Assembly (NCBI RefSeq): GCF_029784165.1
Contig: NC_073694.1
Span: forward strand, 52,299,674-52,363,673
DNA length: 64,000 nucleotides
Reading direction: 5' to 3'
From: Wyeomyia smithii
Taxonomy: Eukaryota; Arthropoda; Insecta; Diptera; Culicidae
Position 1 is the first letter of the stretch, and each line of letters starts with the position of its first letter. The notes under the pieces were generated by a model that was not told the DNA's origin, ran no database searches, and worked only from the letters and a program-made list of their open reading frames with translations. The translations under genes were made by a program, and so were the position numbers. Of the stretch, positions 1-12,199 are shown in pieces.

Positions 1-3000
1 GTATAACCGAGGGCATTACACTGCCGGAGTTCGGTCATACGATCCTGTCGAAGGACCTGGTTGACGAAAGTGTAATAATTTCCGATATGTATGGACTGAA
101 CGAGTATATTGCTTTGGAATTGCTGTGCACGGCCCAGCAACAGATGCCGAATCATCCTGGACTACCGCGAGGCCTGGTGGCAGTTTTGTTGTATTATGAT
201 GGGCGCAAGTCACTGGTCGCTAGTTTGAAAGAACTCTTCCAAGCGCGGGCCGGTGTGAGCTGGTGTACGGATGCAGCACAAGAGATTACCCAGCTGATTA
301 CATCCTACACGGATGGATTGGTGGCAGATGGAATATTAGATAAGATTTTGGATTTACTGGAAGAGTTGGATGTTACGAAAGAGTTGGATGTGCTGACGAC
401 AAACAGAGCATTGGGACCTCCGAAGCATCACCGACAGGTGTTGGATTTGTTTGAGGAAATTCGATTGCTTTTGGCTACATGTTTATTCAATTGGGCTGCG
501 CAATGTGGCCTACCACGGGAAACAACTTTGAAATTGATTCGTCATCTTGCTAAGTATAAATCAACCGTTTCATCGGGTGGAATCGATAATGTAACTTTGG
601 CTTTGCAAATGGCGTTGATGTACGGACTGGATATGAGTGTGATTCAGCGTAGGGAAGACGGAGAGGATGTAGTGAAACGTTTACCCATGGTTAAAGACAC
701 GGAATTTATCGAAACGGTCATGGAAGCGTTGTCGAGCAGTTGGGAATGCGAGGGACTGCGATCGATTTCGCTGTTCACTTTCGGGCTAGCAATTGCTACA
801 TTAAGACTGGCACCGCAAAATTTGTACACGAATACAGCCAGAATCATAGACCAGGATGAGTTGCTGGTCGATGCTGCCATTCAGGGCCGAGTGTTCGATT
901 TTATTCATTACACCTTCCTAGAGAATGAGGTGATTTTCCGGACGGAGTTTTACTATCGGCGAATGCATGTTCTTTTTACCGATTTCATTGAGTTGATGCA
1001 CTCGAAAGTAACTGAGCTGCGAGCGAGGGCAGATGAAACGGCCAGAACTGTGCAAGCTTTCCAACAGCAGGGACTCGATCCGCCAGCAAACTTGTGTCGG
1101 AACTTTGAAGCACTACTGTTGTCGGTTGGTAAGCTCTATCAAAATGATCAGATGCGGCTAAACTTATCGCTGGAGTACTGGGGTCCCATGGAGATTGCAA
1201 CCAATTATCAACGTGCTTCGTCCCGTTCGGTTTGTCTGTTCAAGTTTATTCGTTTGGCAGGGGAACTTCTCCCACCGATCCTCTTCATTCCATACTTAAA
1301 AATGTTAGCTGGATTATCGAGTTCCTCACAATCCGCCCGAAATGCATTTAACTTGCTGAAACAAGGCGGCGGTGCTTCGGGAGCTTCGGCTACGATTTCG
1401 TGGGATCATTTTTTCAACTCACTATTTCGCTACTACCAAAATCTTCGCCAAGAACAAAATCCGGGTAGCGAAACCGTGTATAGAAACCGAGCTCTGAGTC
1501 GAAACATTAATCCGCAGGAAATTGCCGGTTTACAAGCGGTTCTACAGGTGATTCGAGCGGTAGCCAATCACGACGAAGTGGCCAGAGTTGCACTTTGCGA
1601 ACACCCCAATTGGTCGCCGTTGCACGTTCTTCTCGGATTGATCAGCTGCTCTGTTCCGATAGCATTGAAAGCTGAGCTTGTTCAAACTTTGGCCGCTCTC
1701 GGTAAGAGCAAGGAAACCGCCTTGCAGTTATGGACTAATTTAGAAGCTTCGCAGATCATCACTACCATTCCCACGACTAGTACCTTTGCCAACCGTGGAA
1801 TCGAATCCGAACTGGAGGAAATTGAAAGCCGCAACGAAACCTACCCTTTAACACTCGGAATGTTAGATTTACTCTACACACTATGCGAAACTGCCATCCC
1901 AAAGGGACTCGGCGCAGGGCCACGAAAACCCGGTCTAGATCCATACGTTACCTTCATTATAGATGCCGTCTTCTTACGCTTCTACAATCGAAACTACAAA
2001 AACCCAGCAGAAAAATGGCAAATCGCCGCCAAATGTCTTCGTCTGCTGCATACTTTCGTAAAAAACTACCAGCCAACCCAACTAGACTTTCCCTCGCCGA
2101 ATCAACCACGCGAAGAAAATGCTGCCCCTGGGTTCCACGTACTGCTACAGGTTAATACAAAGTCAGACTTTTTGCGTCTTCTACTGCACATCGCGGATGA
2201 ATCGATTGGTCTGTTCGATAGCTATACACCTTTTCCGGGGCGTAAAGCACTGGAGGCTACCTCGCTGTACGCTCTGCAGATTATTGAACGCGCCCTCGAG
2301 ACGCAGGAAGATTTCTTCAATGCCCATTTCGCTTCTAACTGTTCTATTCTCCTGGCCGGCATTAACAAGCTGTTGCTGGGGATGAATCCTCGTAGCGGTC
2401 GGGCTGATCACATGTTGAATATTACCCGATTTGTAACCTACAGTAGCTGGCTGCCGGAAAACGCACTGGTTGCCATTCGCATCCTTACGGCCATTATGCG
2501 CCAGCCTAATGTCAGTCAGCAGATTGTTGGCCTGCTGACGCAAACTGATCGAATTCGGAACGAAATCCGACAGGGCTTTGTCGAGTGTTTGGAAAGTGAA
2601 ACGATCACCTATGCTGCAGCCGGTGGGAATGGTGGAGAAAGCTCGGGTGACGATCAAGAGCAGGATGAATTTTCCCCGGTTGGAGCTGGTGGTGCCTGTG
2701 TTGAGTTGCAGATAAAGGAAGCGATCGTGGGACTATTGCAGGAGTGTCTTCCGCAGCAAAGTATACCCAATCTGGCTCACTATCTGCTTGGATTCGAGCT
2801 GAATAAGGAACTACGCTTGACTAATCTGCAACAGCCGGGAGTGATGAACTTTCCCAGCAACTGCGCCAAATCGTTGATTTCACTGCTGGATAACGCGCTG
2901 GAGGTGAGCTTAGTTTTATGTCCATAAATTAAAAAACTTCAACAAATTTTATTTACTATCAAACTCAGCTTATTCTTGGCTTAATTTTGATCTTCTATTC

Positions 3001-6000
3001 CAGAATTCAAAAGCTGGAAAGCAGACCAGCTCAGCGCAGGAGCGCTTGATCGAGAACGGCTACTCGCTGCTGTACTCACTGTGCTACAACAGTCGCACTT
3101 CGGAGGTGATCCTACGGTTCCTGCGTTCGTGCAATGATTTCTTGTGCCGTCACATAAGCGGTCTTCCCTTCGCCAACTTCCGCAGTGCTCACGTGCTTAA
3201 CCAGATGACCGGACTGCTGAAATGTACCGCCATCGAGCTGAAGTTGACCTCCGATAAGAGCCAGGTATCCCAGTTCGGAAACATCTGCAAGATTCTGCTT
3301 GGGGTGGTTCAACAGCCGGCGGTTGTTGAATCGGCAACGCTAGAAATGTCGCATCATTATAGCACCGTCAATGTGAGCATGCTATCTAATACCGCTGGGG
3401 GGCTGGAGGCCTCTACGGTGTTGCGCAAGGGAACAGATTCAGCGAAATTGTTGCTGTGTCAACTGTTGGATTGCCTAAATTTCGAGATAAAATCTCTTGA
3501 GAAGCCTAAATGGGATTACTTTGACAATTCGCTGCTGCAAGGTTTGTTACAAAATTGCGAGCTCCCGGTCATCGGAGGAGGGCTGAAGCTGATCGATATC
3601 AAGAAACTGCACGATGTTTTGAAGGATGAGTTGAACTCAGTTCAGACAACGATTGCTGCCGGACAGAGAGCGCACATTCTGGCGGAGATCGAAACTATTC
3701 TTGTGTACGCGCTGCAGGTTAATAGCCAGCGGAATATGTGCTCTTCGACGGTACGTTTTCTGGAAGCCTGGGGACAAGTTACGGAGGTATTGTTCAGTGT
3801 GACACCGGCCATGTTCGTGTCGTTGGATGTTAAGCAGGGTCTGCTGGTGGAAATCATCCAAGCCATGCTGACGAAAGTGGTTCCCAATCAGATTATGCCG
3901 GAGCTGGCCAATATCGCTTCTTCGACAGTGCTACTGCTGATGGTGAATTTGAGGCATTGCTATTCGTTGAAAAATAGTGGCGCTGGAGCGGAGCATCAAC
4001 CGGATGTTAATCAGAGCACCTTGGTGGGCAGCTCTTTTGGGGGATTTAGTGGACCATCCGGAAGGATGTTTTCACCAAAAACGAACACGCTAAGCCTCAG
4101 GTATATACTGCAAAATATCTTGGACTGGATCTTAATTAGCGGCGTAGGATCGCAAAAGCTGAGAATCAATTTATATGCTGCCCTGCTAAATTACATGCAC
4201 ATTGTGAAAGGCAACCGGGATCGAAATGAACAGGACCAGGAGAACGTGCGAGATGAGTTCTATGTGTCTCGATTGGACAAGAGTTTGCACGCTGGAAAAT
4301 CGCAAAACGCGGCAGTTGATGATTCCAACGCACAGATCGAAATGGTGGTGGAGATTTTCCAGCAATTTGGGGAAAAGTTGATTGACATTCTGTGCCACGA
4401 TTGCACCGGTGGACATGATATCTGTAAAATGCTGGCACTGTCCTGCATTGATATGCTGCTGGATATGGATTCAATGACCAATGTAATACAGTTCATTTCT
4501 AAACGTGGCTATTTATCACATCTGATTGATAGTCTACTGAAAAACGACGGAAAGCTATGTCGAATTTTGGACAATCAACCGGAGAACATGAAGGCATTGT
4601 ATGTGTACGAGTCGAAAATGGCTATGCTGAGTCGAATCGGAGGATCACATATCGGAGCGGAACTTTTGCTGGAAGAAAAAGCGCTAAGTGTACTCGCAGG
4701 CATGAAGGTTTTCGATCTGCATCCAGATTTCCAGGTGCTCAACTATTCCTCGCACTATCCAGTTTCGTCAAGCTTCATTCCACCAATTGAAGCTCGCTAC
4801 CAGCAAATTCTTTTCCCGGCTCTTAATCTGTGCGATTCAATTCTTTCTACACTGGGCCAGGAAAACCATTCGGCCATAACGCAGATCGTCCACTTCCTGC
4901 TGTCTCACGGAGATACAATCGAGATAGTGCTTCGCGCGGGAACACCTTTCCTCAATATAGGACTCCTGCAGGAGCTGTCTGGGATAACAAGTTTGATTGC
5001 TCGAGCAGCCAATCAGGAAATTTCCAATCTTATCACTCCGAACGCTAACCAAGACCTTGGAGCTCATCTCTACCGACTGCAGAAGCTGATGTTAACACTC
5101 TTCCCACGCTTCACTCTTACCGAGCAAACTTTGAAGGAGCTCAACCAGAACATCCTGACACACTGCAGCGAACGGGAACGATCGGCTCATGTGAAACACT
5201 TCCTCCAGATCGCAGCCAACCTTGCCCTGTACGCTAGGAACAGTATTTCCAACCATTCCGTTGATCATCGAACTATCAACGTACTATTTTCTCCGCAAAT
5301 AAATGAATCCAGTGTGCACCAGATACACACCGGAAGACAGGATAATCGGGGTATGTCGAACCTCGACAGTTCACACTGCAGTTTGAGTGTGATCGTACAG
5401 CAGCTCCGTTGCTCGGTCGAGTACTACAACAAGGGCAAGCTTGCCTACGAGAGTATTCTACGCCAGAGGAACTCCCTGCCGGGACTTAGTTTGGATTCAA
5501 ATAGTAGGTGTTACTGTAGATTCAAAGAGAAAATGTAATAACGTATTTCATGCATCATTTCAGTTCAAATCCAACATGACATGCTCACGGAGCGAATAAC
5601 CGCCCGTCAGGAGGAGCTGAAGCGATGTGTTTTCATTACCGAACACTGTCTCTATCTTCTGTGGGCCCATTTGGACTTCTTTATGCTGAGGGCGATCCCG
5701 GTTAACACGCTTCACTTCAACGCACCATACGCAGTTGACAGTAAGCCGTTTGCTTTTGGAGTGTACAACAGTGCATATAACTATTTGCATTTTTTTCTGC
5801 TTTAGATTATCTATCATCGCAAACGGAAGTCGGCTGGAAGATTACCGCCGACGATGTGGCCATCCTAAAGAAAACACTGATCGGTGTTTTTAACGAAACG
5901 TTCTGCAAGCAGCTGCTCGCCACCGCGCAGGATCACACCCGGGCTTCGGATAAGGGCTTTGTTGAGGCATTACTGAGAAGGATTAAGCGGCTTATTCAGT

Positions 6001-6014
6001 TTGTGCCGGTTAAA
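1..6014 (+). CDS. Nup205: Nup205, nuclear pore inner-ring scaffold protein (5' partial, 4 exons)
   Basis: Nup205 (Nup192 in fungi) is a large alpha-solenoid scaffold of the nuclear pore inner ring and binds Nup93. The reading frame is open from base 3, and residues encoded at 3-200 (ITEGITLPEFGHTIL, then PGLPRGLVAVLLYYDGRKSL) match the conserved N-terminal part of animal Nup205. Exons are <3-2903, 3004-5503, 5564-5740 and 5806-6014. Introns of 100, 60 and 65 bp have GTGAGC, GTAGGT and GTAAGC donors and CAG or TAG acceptors. The stop is TAA at 6012-6014, after FCAG. The window encodes about 1928 residues against roughly 2000 for the family, so only a short N-terminus lies outside. The protein is helical throughout, with no membrane segment or signal peptide. 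The ATG at 87 is internal. The splice sites were chosen because they keep the frame and the homology; the second donor (GTAGGT at 5504) is the least certain. I see no AATAAA within 400 bp after the stop. Confidence 0.96.
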
Positions 6015-7287
6015 TGAGAGGCTAGAGTAGAGCCATCTAGTTCCAGCTATGATTGTGGAGAGCAGTTTCTGTTGTATTGCTTATCATATTCACTAATACT
6101 GCCAGTTTTTCTGTCTGAATAGTTGATCTAAAATGATTATGTATACTGTTTCTCAAGACGATTAAGACCTAGGAATTAGGACGATACGTAAGTATTTGTT
6201 CTTTACTTCTTTCTACGTGAATTAATATCACTTCCTGTGAGTAGTAATTGTGTTGATGGGTGCTACCATCCATCTGCTCTGTAGTTAGACGATCTAATCG
6301 GTGTACCACATTAATGAAAGTTAATTTTTCGTATCTCAACTAAGTAAAAATATTTCGGCGTAAAAATTTTACATTCAATCGATTAAGTCTCTTTCAACAT
6401 AAATTGTAACTATAACAAATTTAACGTGCACTATGAGTAACGAATGACAGCGTAAGCCGCCGCGATAAACCGTATGTGCGTATCCCTCGATCAGCTGTTC
6501 GGTGTTGTTTCCTAGTTGTTTCTGTGTTTTTTTCTGCATTTGAATTAGTTTTATGTGTTGAAGTGATTCTCTTTAATCATCAGGGTAAACATGGCAGATG
6601 AGAGTAATTTATGTGAAGGTAATTGCAATGCGATAAATGAGAATTCTGCGTTTCAAATTAAAACCATCATAAACGTTGTTTACCAGAAAAAATCATTAAA
6701 TGATTGAAGGTACGCGTAGACCGACGCCTTTGGAAATTTTCATTACCATGTATTGCTCATCGTAAATAGTTATCAATGAAATAATGTGCTCAGCATGCTG
6801 CCTTGCACCGGTTCCTTAGAGTCATATATTGGAGGTGCGGCAGAATGACAACACAAAAAATCAATATTTCAAACAATTGTTTCAAACGAAATGCAAGTTC
6901 TGCTGCTGACGAACATGACTCACTTTTTTATTATAACCATCTATTCTGTTTGTACGTAACCGAATATTTTGCTTAGTGTAAAACTACCAGAAAAAAATTT
7001 TACGATATATTTTGCGGTGAGAACAGTAAACGGACATTGTTTTTTATTGTAACCATAAAAACACGGTACTGTACTTTGTACTGTAAGCTTGCAAACGATT
7101 GTTGTCATTACCATGTTTTAACAACGTTTTTCATTGTTGAATCTACCCCCGACAATAATTTCATCATGAAAACCATTGTCAGTGACTTCTAAATGTATGG
7201 GAAAAATGCCTGAAAAAAATGCTGTTAGGATACATAACGACCCCCCTTTTTCATGGTAAAAATGGCAAAAACGATGTTTTTTTAATG
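6015..7287. other. Nup205 3' UTR and intergenic DNA
   Basis: This stretch follows the Nup205 stop codon. The first few hundred bases are probably 3' UTR, but I see no canonical AATAAA hexamer. From about 6400 to 6620 the sequence looks like a possible 5' leader for a tiny coding exon (listed separately). The rest, with T- and A-rich runs, shows no coding potential I can support. Confidence 0.4.
6591..6618 (+). CDS. Candidate first coding exon (9 complete codons), gene unknown
   Basis: An ATG in an excellent insect start context (AAACATGG) opens a short frame reading MADESNLCE and runs straight into a GTAATT donor-like site. It lies about 580 bp after the Nup205 stop codon. A possible continuation is the CAG acceptor at about 8748-8750, after which the spliced frame would read ALVETEELCCFLEIKQ and stop within 40 codons. 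That acceptor sits inside a MITE (8423-9288), so the join may be meaningless. I do not recognise the peptide. The call rests only on start context plus a donor, so it is weak. Confidence 0.18.
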
Positions 7288-7295
7288 TTCTGGAC

Positions 7296-8045
7296 CAAGG
7301 TTGTTAATCGATAACCTATCGAAAACGCCGATAACGATACTGTCTGTTATCGTTATCGACGATGACGCTTACGTCTTCAAACATTATCGTCATTGTCAAA
7401 GACGATAACTGCTGGATGGTATCGAATCGATAACGTTTGTTTATTAACAACTACTGCAAGACCAATTTTTGTATCATTAGATATATCAGCGGTTCTCAAC
7501 CTTTTTTTGTCTGCGTACCCCTTGGCGATATTTTACAAATCAATTGTACCCCCTGGCTAGGAATGTTCTTGCAGGGTGGGAGAGAGTAGTGGTAGATTAT
7601 GTTGTGGTACTCTAGTTAAGGTTTCAAATTGAACTGTGATTTGTTTGATTGCTACAGTCATGTTTTAAGAGCAAGTTTGAACAACAAATGAAGTGTTATA
7701 AAAAAATTGCTTTGTCCGCCATTACTGATTTTTCTTTCGCGTACCCCCTGAAGGCTCTCGCGTACCCCAGGTTGAGAACCGCTGAGATATATCATTTAGA
7801 TGCATTTTAAACGCAAATATGACAATTCCACATACCTTGCTTTTCAATGCCTTGCTATTTTGTGCTATTTTGCTTCGTCTCCAACCCTCCGAAGTGAAAA
7901 AACGCTGATAACGTCTAGTGACTATCGTCATCGCCGATAACGTTAATGTTTGAAGACGCTATCGTCATCGTCAATAACGATACCATACGTTATCGGTAAC
8001 GGCGATGACGATTGTCGACGATATTCTATCGTATTAACAACCTTG
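7296..8045. mobile_element. hAT-like palindromic MITE (outer copy of a nested pair)
   Basis: The ends are CAAGGTTGTTAAT at 7296 and its inverse ATTAACAACCTTG ending at 8045. The flanking 8-mers are TTCTGGAC (7288-7295) and TTCTGGAT (8046-8053), a 7/8 match, as expected for the 8 bp target duplication of hAT transposons. Both arms are dense in ATCGATAAC and TTATCG motifs in opposite orientations. No transposase is present, so this is a non-autonomous element. It is interrupted by a second element at 7487-7784. Confidence 0.75.
7487..7784. mobile_element. hAT-like MITE inserted inside the 7296-8045 element
   Basis: The left end CAGCGGTTCTCAACC and the right end GGTTGAGAACCGCTG are perfect inverted repeats. 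They are bracketed by identical 8-mers AGATATAT at 7479-7486 and 7785-7792, a perfect target duplication. The terminal sequence resembles the CAGnGGTTCTCAAC ends typical of hAT families. The element is 298 bp with no coding capacity. It must be younger than the element it interrupts. Confidence 0.88.
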
Positions 8046-8422
8046 TTCTGGATAATGATATTTAATGTGAAATTGATGTATTTACAATGAAAAACATAGT
8101 TAAATTATGGTATAACTATGTACAATTACAGCAACTTTTAAGGTTTTTTTAATGTAATTTTTTCGGGTATAGCTTTGTCATCAGTGACAAATGCAATTGT
8201 AACTCAAGTACATTTAGTGTTGTATTATGCAAAAGCACTCCCCTCTTTCGTACGATGGTTGTATTTTTGAATCATATTATAAATAATAGGAGGGTGGTAT
8301 CCATGATACTACCGCATGGCGTATGATTACAGAATTTTTCTATATTTCGTTATTTCGGAGAAATCGTCTTCTGCCGATCCTCCGCACGCTTACGGGAATT
8401 GCTCTAATACATCATATTCATA

Positions 8423-9288
8423 CACACTTAGATAATATCACCAAGTACGAAATTAAATGAATTACCGAGATTTCAACAGCTGAGAACTCGGTAGAAATCT
8501 CGGTAATACATCAAAATACCGAGATTCTGTAAAACCAATAATTGACAACTTGTCAAACTTCAACGAGATTCTCGGTTATATTTTACCGGGACTCGGAAAT
8601 TTTAACTGTCAAATTATCACGGTAATGATAACATTTACTGAAGTACGCATTTGGCGATTTCTTAGATAAATCCAGGAAATGATGAAAACGATCGATTATC
8701 CGTATAATTTTATTGATTGTTTTGTCAAATGATTCAACTTATTACAGCATTGGTAGAAACAGAAGAGTTGTGTTGCTTCCTGGAAATAAAACAACATCCA
8801 TCACTGCAGCTTCCATCCTGCGAAGCGAGTCGTTAACCTACGAAATTGAGTAAGGAAAGAATTAATTGTTTTCTTCTAGTATTATATTTGCAATAAACAC
8901 AAACAAGATCTGAGAAATAATATTGTATACTTACTCAACATTTTGGGTTAATCTAAATATTACAGATTTTTCGGAATGATAATTAACCGCGAAACCTGTT
9001 CCTTTTACATCTAAACAGAAACACGAACAAAACTGATTTTTTTGACAGTTCTATTTTTCGGAAGCTCGGTAAATGATGTCAAGCTTCCGTTATTCGGTAT
9101 TTTAGTTTACTGAACTCGGAAATTTGCTGTTTTACGGATTTTTTCGACAAACAAATTTACGGTATTCCGGTAAACAAATTTGGTTTCCGTTTTCTCAGTA
9201 ATTTTGTTACAGAACAACAGTAAACGAAAATGTTTTCAAGTAGTTCGGTATTTTACTTTACCGAGAAAACATTATGCAGTTAAGTGTG
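8423..9288. mobile_element. TA-flanked MITE with many ACCGAGA/TCGGTA motifs
   Basis: The ends are CACACTTA at 8423 and TAAGTGTG ending at 9288, each bordered by TA (8421-8422 and 9289-9290), as for Tc1/mariner or pogo-type elements. The interior carries many copies of a CGGTA-like motif in both orientations, such as TTACCGAGATTTC and CTCGGTAGAAATC, clustered towards the two ends. No transposase is visible. The terminal repeat is only 8 bp, so the exact limits are moderately certain. Confidence 0.65.
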
Positions 9289-10417
9289 TATCAGCAACGT
9301 TTTGTAAAAGAAAAAAAAAATAACTAACTACTACAATTATATAACACCAAAAAGGGCCAGTTGCCGATGATTCTTGTTTTTGCAGCTACCAAGTTTTCCT
9401 CGCAAGATATACGAATTTAGGTGGACATGAGCTTTTTGATGCGATTTTGTGGTTTTGGAGCCATCGTTTCTTCTAAGAAGTTGTTTCTTATAGTTAGTCC
9501 TTTATTTATGTGCAAATGAAAATTAGGGTGGTCCCAAAATCAGCGAAAATCAACTTTTTTATTTGCAGTAATATTCTTCGATAAAGTTGTAGATCAACTA
9601 ATTATAAACAACTATGCGAGAAAACCGAAAAACGCTTTTTTTTTCGCTTTTTCGCTTTCGCTTTTTTCCGTTTAAATTTAATAACAAAGTTGTCTTCGGA
9701 TGACCTTAAGAGCTTAGAAGGACGTTACTTTTGACGACAAAACATTGTCGATATATTGTATAGGTGGAAAATTTTTAACGTGTTTTTTTAAATAGTCCTA
9801 TTTCAAATATTGAAACCTCCGTTTAACATAGAAATATCTGTTGGCACTATTAGAAAGAACAAATATTGTAATATTCCATTTGAAATTGTTAACTTTTCAT
9901 TATTTTTCGAGAAAATTATGAACAAAATCAGTTTCTTTTGGGGACCCTGAGCCAGTTTCGTGATATCATCATTGAATTACGAATCCACGGTGCTATCACA
10001 GACCGTTATTATCAAACAAAAAACACCATCAAAACGGTGAACGCTAGTATGTTCATTATGATGTTCTTCATCTCTGGGTAAATTTTCAAAAAAAAATCGT
10101 TGGTAGCATTTTTGATTTTAACCATTTTATGTTTAAAAAAATTCAAAAAATTCATATAAACTCGACCAGTAACTGGTTTCAATCTCTCTGATTTCTATGG
10201 TATTTCATAGGTATAGATATTCTGCCTATCAATAGGTAGTTTGCATAAGCAAAAAACAAGCTTAAGCATTGAAAAGGGCGTAACTTCTTCATCATTTCTA
10301 TGTACATTATATCAGTGAGAGCTCGCTCAACCGAATTTATCTCTATTAACGCGTAAAAATAAACTATAGATAGATAAATCCTTTTCCACTCAGTTTTACG
10401 GTTGCAGCACTCGACTA
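9289..10417. other. AT-rich intergenic DNA, no gene seen
   Basis: I find no coding exon here. The stretch starting AGGGTGGTCCCAAAAT at about 9528 has the look of dispersed repeat DNA, including a T-rich region of repeated CGCTTT units near 9630-9670, but I could not define element ends. Confidence 0.4.
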
Positions 10418-11272
10418 GGGGGATTAGGGGCATAATGAGCACACGGGGCGAAATGGGCACCCCTCTTTTATGCGAAACTACGCATTTTTAATACAATGTG
10501 GTATGTGGAACTCTTCTGTAGTTACTACAGTATCTCTTTATGTAGAACAAAAGTGATTTGTCTGTTTGAAATATGGAAATAATTTGAAAAAATCAACTTG
10601 GTTCCCGGATGTTGTAAAAATTATTTTTATTGCGCACTACAAAATAAGCTTCTACGGTCGTTTAAATGGCTCAATCAAGTATGTAGACACATCGATATGA
10701 CGTATGGGTCGTACCCCAAATTTCACCATCATTGAAGTTTTGATTTTAAGCTATAAGGCTGATACAAATTTCGAATTCTTTTTATGTCCAAGGTTATCAA
10801 ACTTAGCAAAGAGGGTGGCAAAAAATAAATAACACCGAGACGAAAAAAAAAAAAGAAATATCTTTGATAAAAGTTTGTGTGCAAGTTATGACGTTTGTAA
10901 CTTGCACTCAAATAAATGTTGAAAAATAACACTTTATTATTATTATTATCTATTTGCTTGCTTTTTGACGACACTCTCTCTGTTCATTGCTAATTTAGGC
11001 ATTAATGCTGTCGGAAAACAAATAAAATGAATAAACCGGTATGAGCTTTTTTTTCTTCCCCTTCCAAAAACATAAAATGAAAATAAAATTTGTAACGGCC
11101 TTATTAGTGTTAAAATCTCATGTTAACTTTAACTAATTCGATAGGGGCGAAATGGTCACCTTTAGGTGGGGTGAAATGAGCACACCTTGTCACATAAACT
11201 TACGTGAGATTCATCTCAGTAGACTTGGGAGTTTGTCTGTTTCCATAGTCAGTGTTTACAGTGTTTACAGTG

Positions 11273-11423
11273 ATGGTGCGAACATATTTTAGAAAATATT
11301 TGAGACCGAATCGGTCAGAAAAAGGGACTGCAGGCAGAATTGGCCACCATAAGGCGCGACGGGACATTCACGAAACAAGCCGCCAAGTATCACGGCATCT
11401 CGCGGCAAACGTTGGCCCATTAG
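11273..11423 (+). pseudogene. Pogo-type psq/HTH DNA-binding domain remnant
   Basis: The frame from ATG 11273 reads MVRTYFRKYLRPNRSEKG. After a one-base slip near 11327 it continues as LQAELATIRRDGT and FTKQAAKYHGISRQTL before a stop at 11421-11423. This is the helix-turn-helix pattern at the N-terminus of pogo/Tigger and CENP-B-like transposases (a basic start, then xxAAxxYGIxRxTL). No DDE catalytic domain follows, so only the first exon of the host transposon's transposase survives. The frameshift makes it non-functional. Confidence 0.6.
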
Positions 11424-11635
11424 TTGTACTTCTACACAGTTTCAAGATATGTTCTATAAGAGTGCTCATTATACCCAATAAGGTATATTATAAAGGAGTG
11501 GCAGATACGATTTCAATATGCGATCAGAGGTGGCGAGTAGACAGCTGTGACGTCACAACAATCGTTTACGTTCAGCATTCATTGCGGATATTCGACAAAT
11601 TGTTCTTTTTTCGAGTTTTTAACGTTCTACGGTTA

Positions 11636-11982
11636 CCATCGTGTTCAGTTAAACTTGGTAGTGTTTCGGTTACAGGAGCCAAAAAGTTAGGCATAAGCAT
11701 ACATGCTTCTCCCAAAAATCCCGATGATGAGAAACACTGGCGTTTGTTCTGTCGGGTACCGGATCTTCTCGCAAACTTTCATGTTTGCTCACAACATTTC
11801 CGCGCGGAGGATTTTGAACATTGGTTCCAGGCCGATTCCCGGCGCATTTTAGCATCGGAAGGTAATGTATCGGAAGGTAATGTCCAAAAGTAATTGTTTA
11901 CGTTTCAGCCGTTCCAACAATTTTTACACTTCCACCGGTGAATCTATCATCACGAAATGTGCAAGCCAGATCCGCGCTGTAG
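11636..11982 (+). pseudogene. THAP zinc-finger domain fragment with a short intron (P-element/THAP-like)
   Basis: The reading starts near PSCSVK (11636) and continues GAKKLGISIHASPKNPDDEK, HWRLFCRV, VCSQHFRAEDF, which is the THAP pattern ending in Cys-x2-His. The second zinc cysteine of the expected CxxxxC pair appears as Gly or Ser, so the finger is probably broken. A GTAATG donor at 11862 and a TTTCAG acceptor ending at 11908 give a 47-base intron that joins ASE to AVPTIFTLPPV, the conserved end of THAP domains, before a stop at 11980-11982. A 15-base tandem duplication has copied the donor, so 11877 is an alternative donor leaving only 32 bases. No transposase domain follows. Confidence 0.65.
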
Positions 11983-12199
11983 CAGAGCTACCACACGAGG
12001 CAGAGGCACGAGGGAGACACTAGGCAACACGAGGCAAATGCACCAGCTGAAGAATGCGCTCCTTCGGTCGAGCAGGTCAAAGTACCGGCGAGAACGTTTT
12101 TTCGATTGGGGCCGGCGGTGGCTTGTTGTATGAAGCGAGTCAACCAATGATTGAGCGCTCTACTTGCGACGATATTCATCCACAGATCAATTGTCCAAA

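Noticed and set aside
2181..2657. 158-codon frame on the minus strand
   Set aside because: Antisense of a conserved Nup205 exon; no homology of its own.
87..2927. A 946-codon frame starting at ATG 87 as a complete gene
   Set aside because: The Nup205 homology and the open frame continue upstream to base 3, and the end at 2927 runs into the first intron. It is one exon of a larger gene.
8748..8850. Second exon for the 6591 mini-exon
   Set aside because: It gives a coherent 38-residue reading, but lies inside a MITE and has no support beyond a CAG acceptor.
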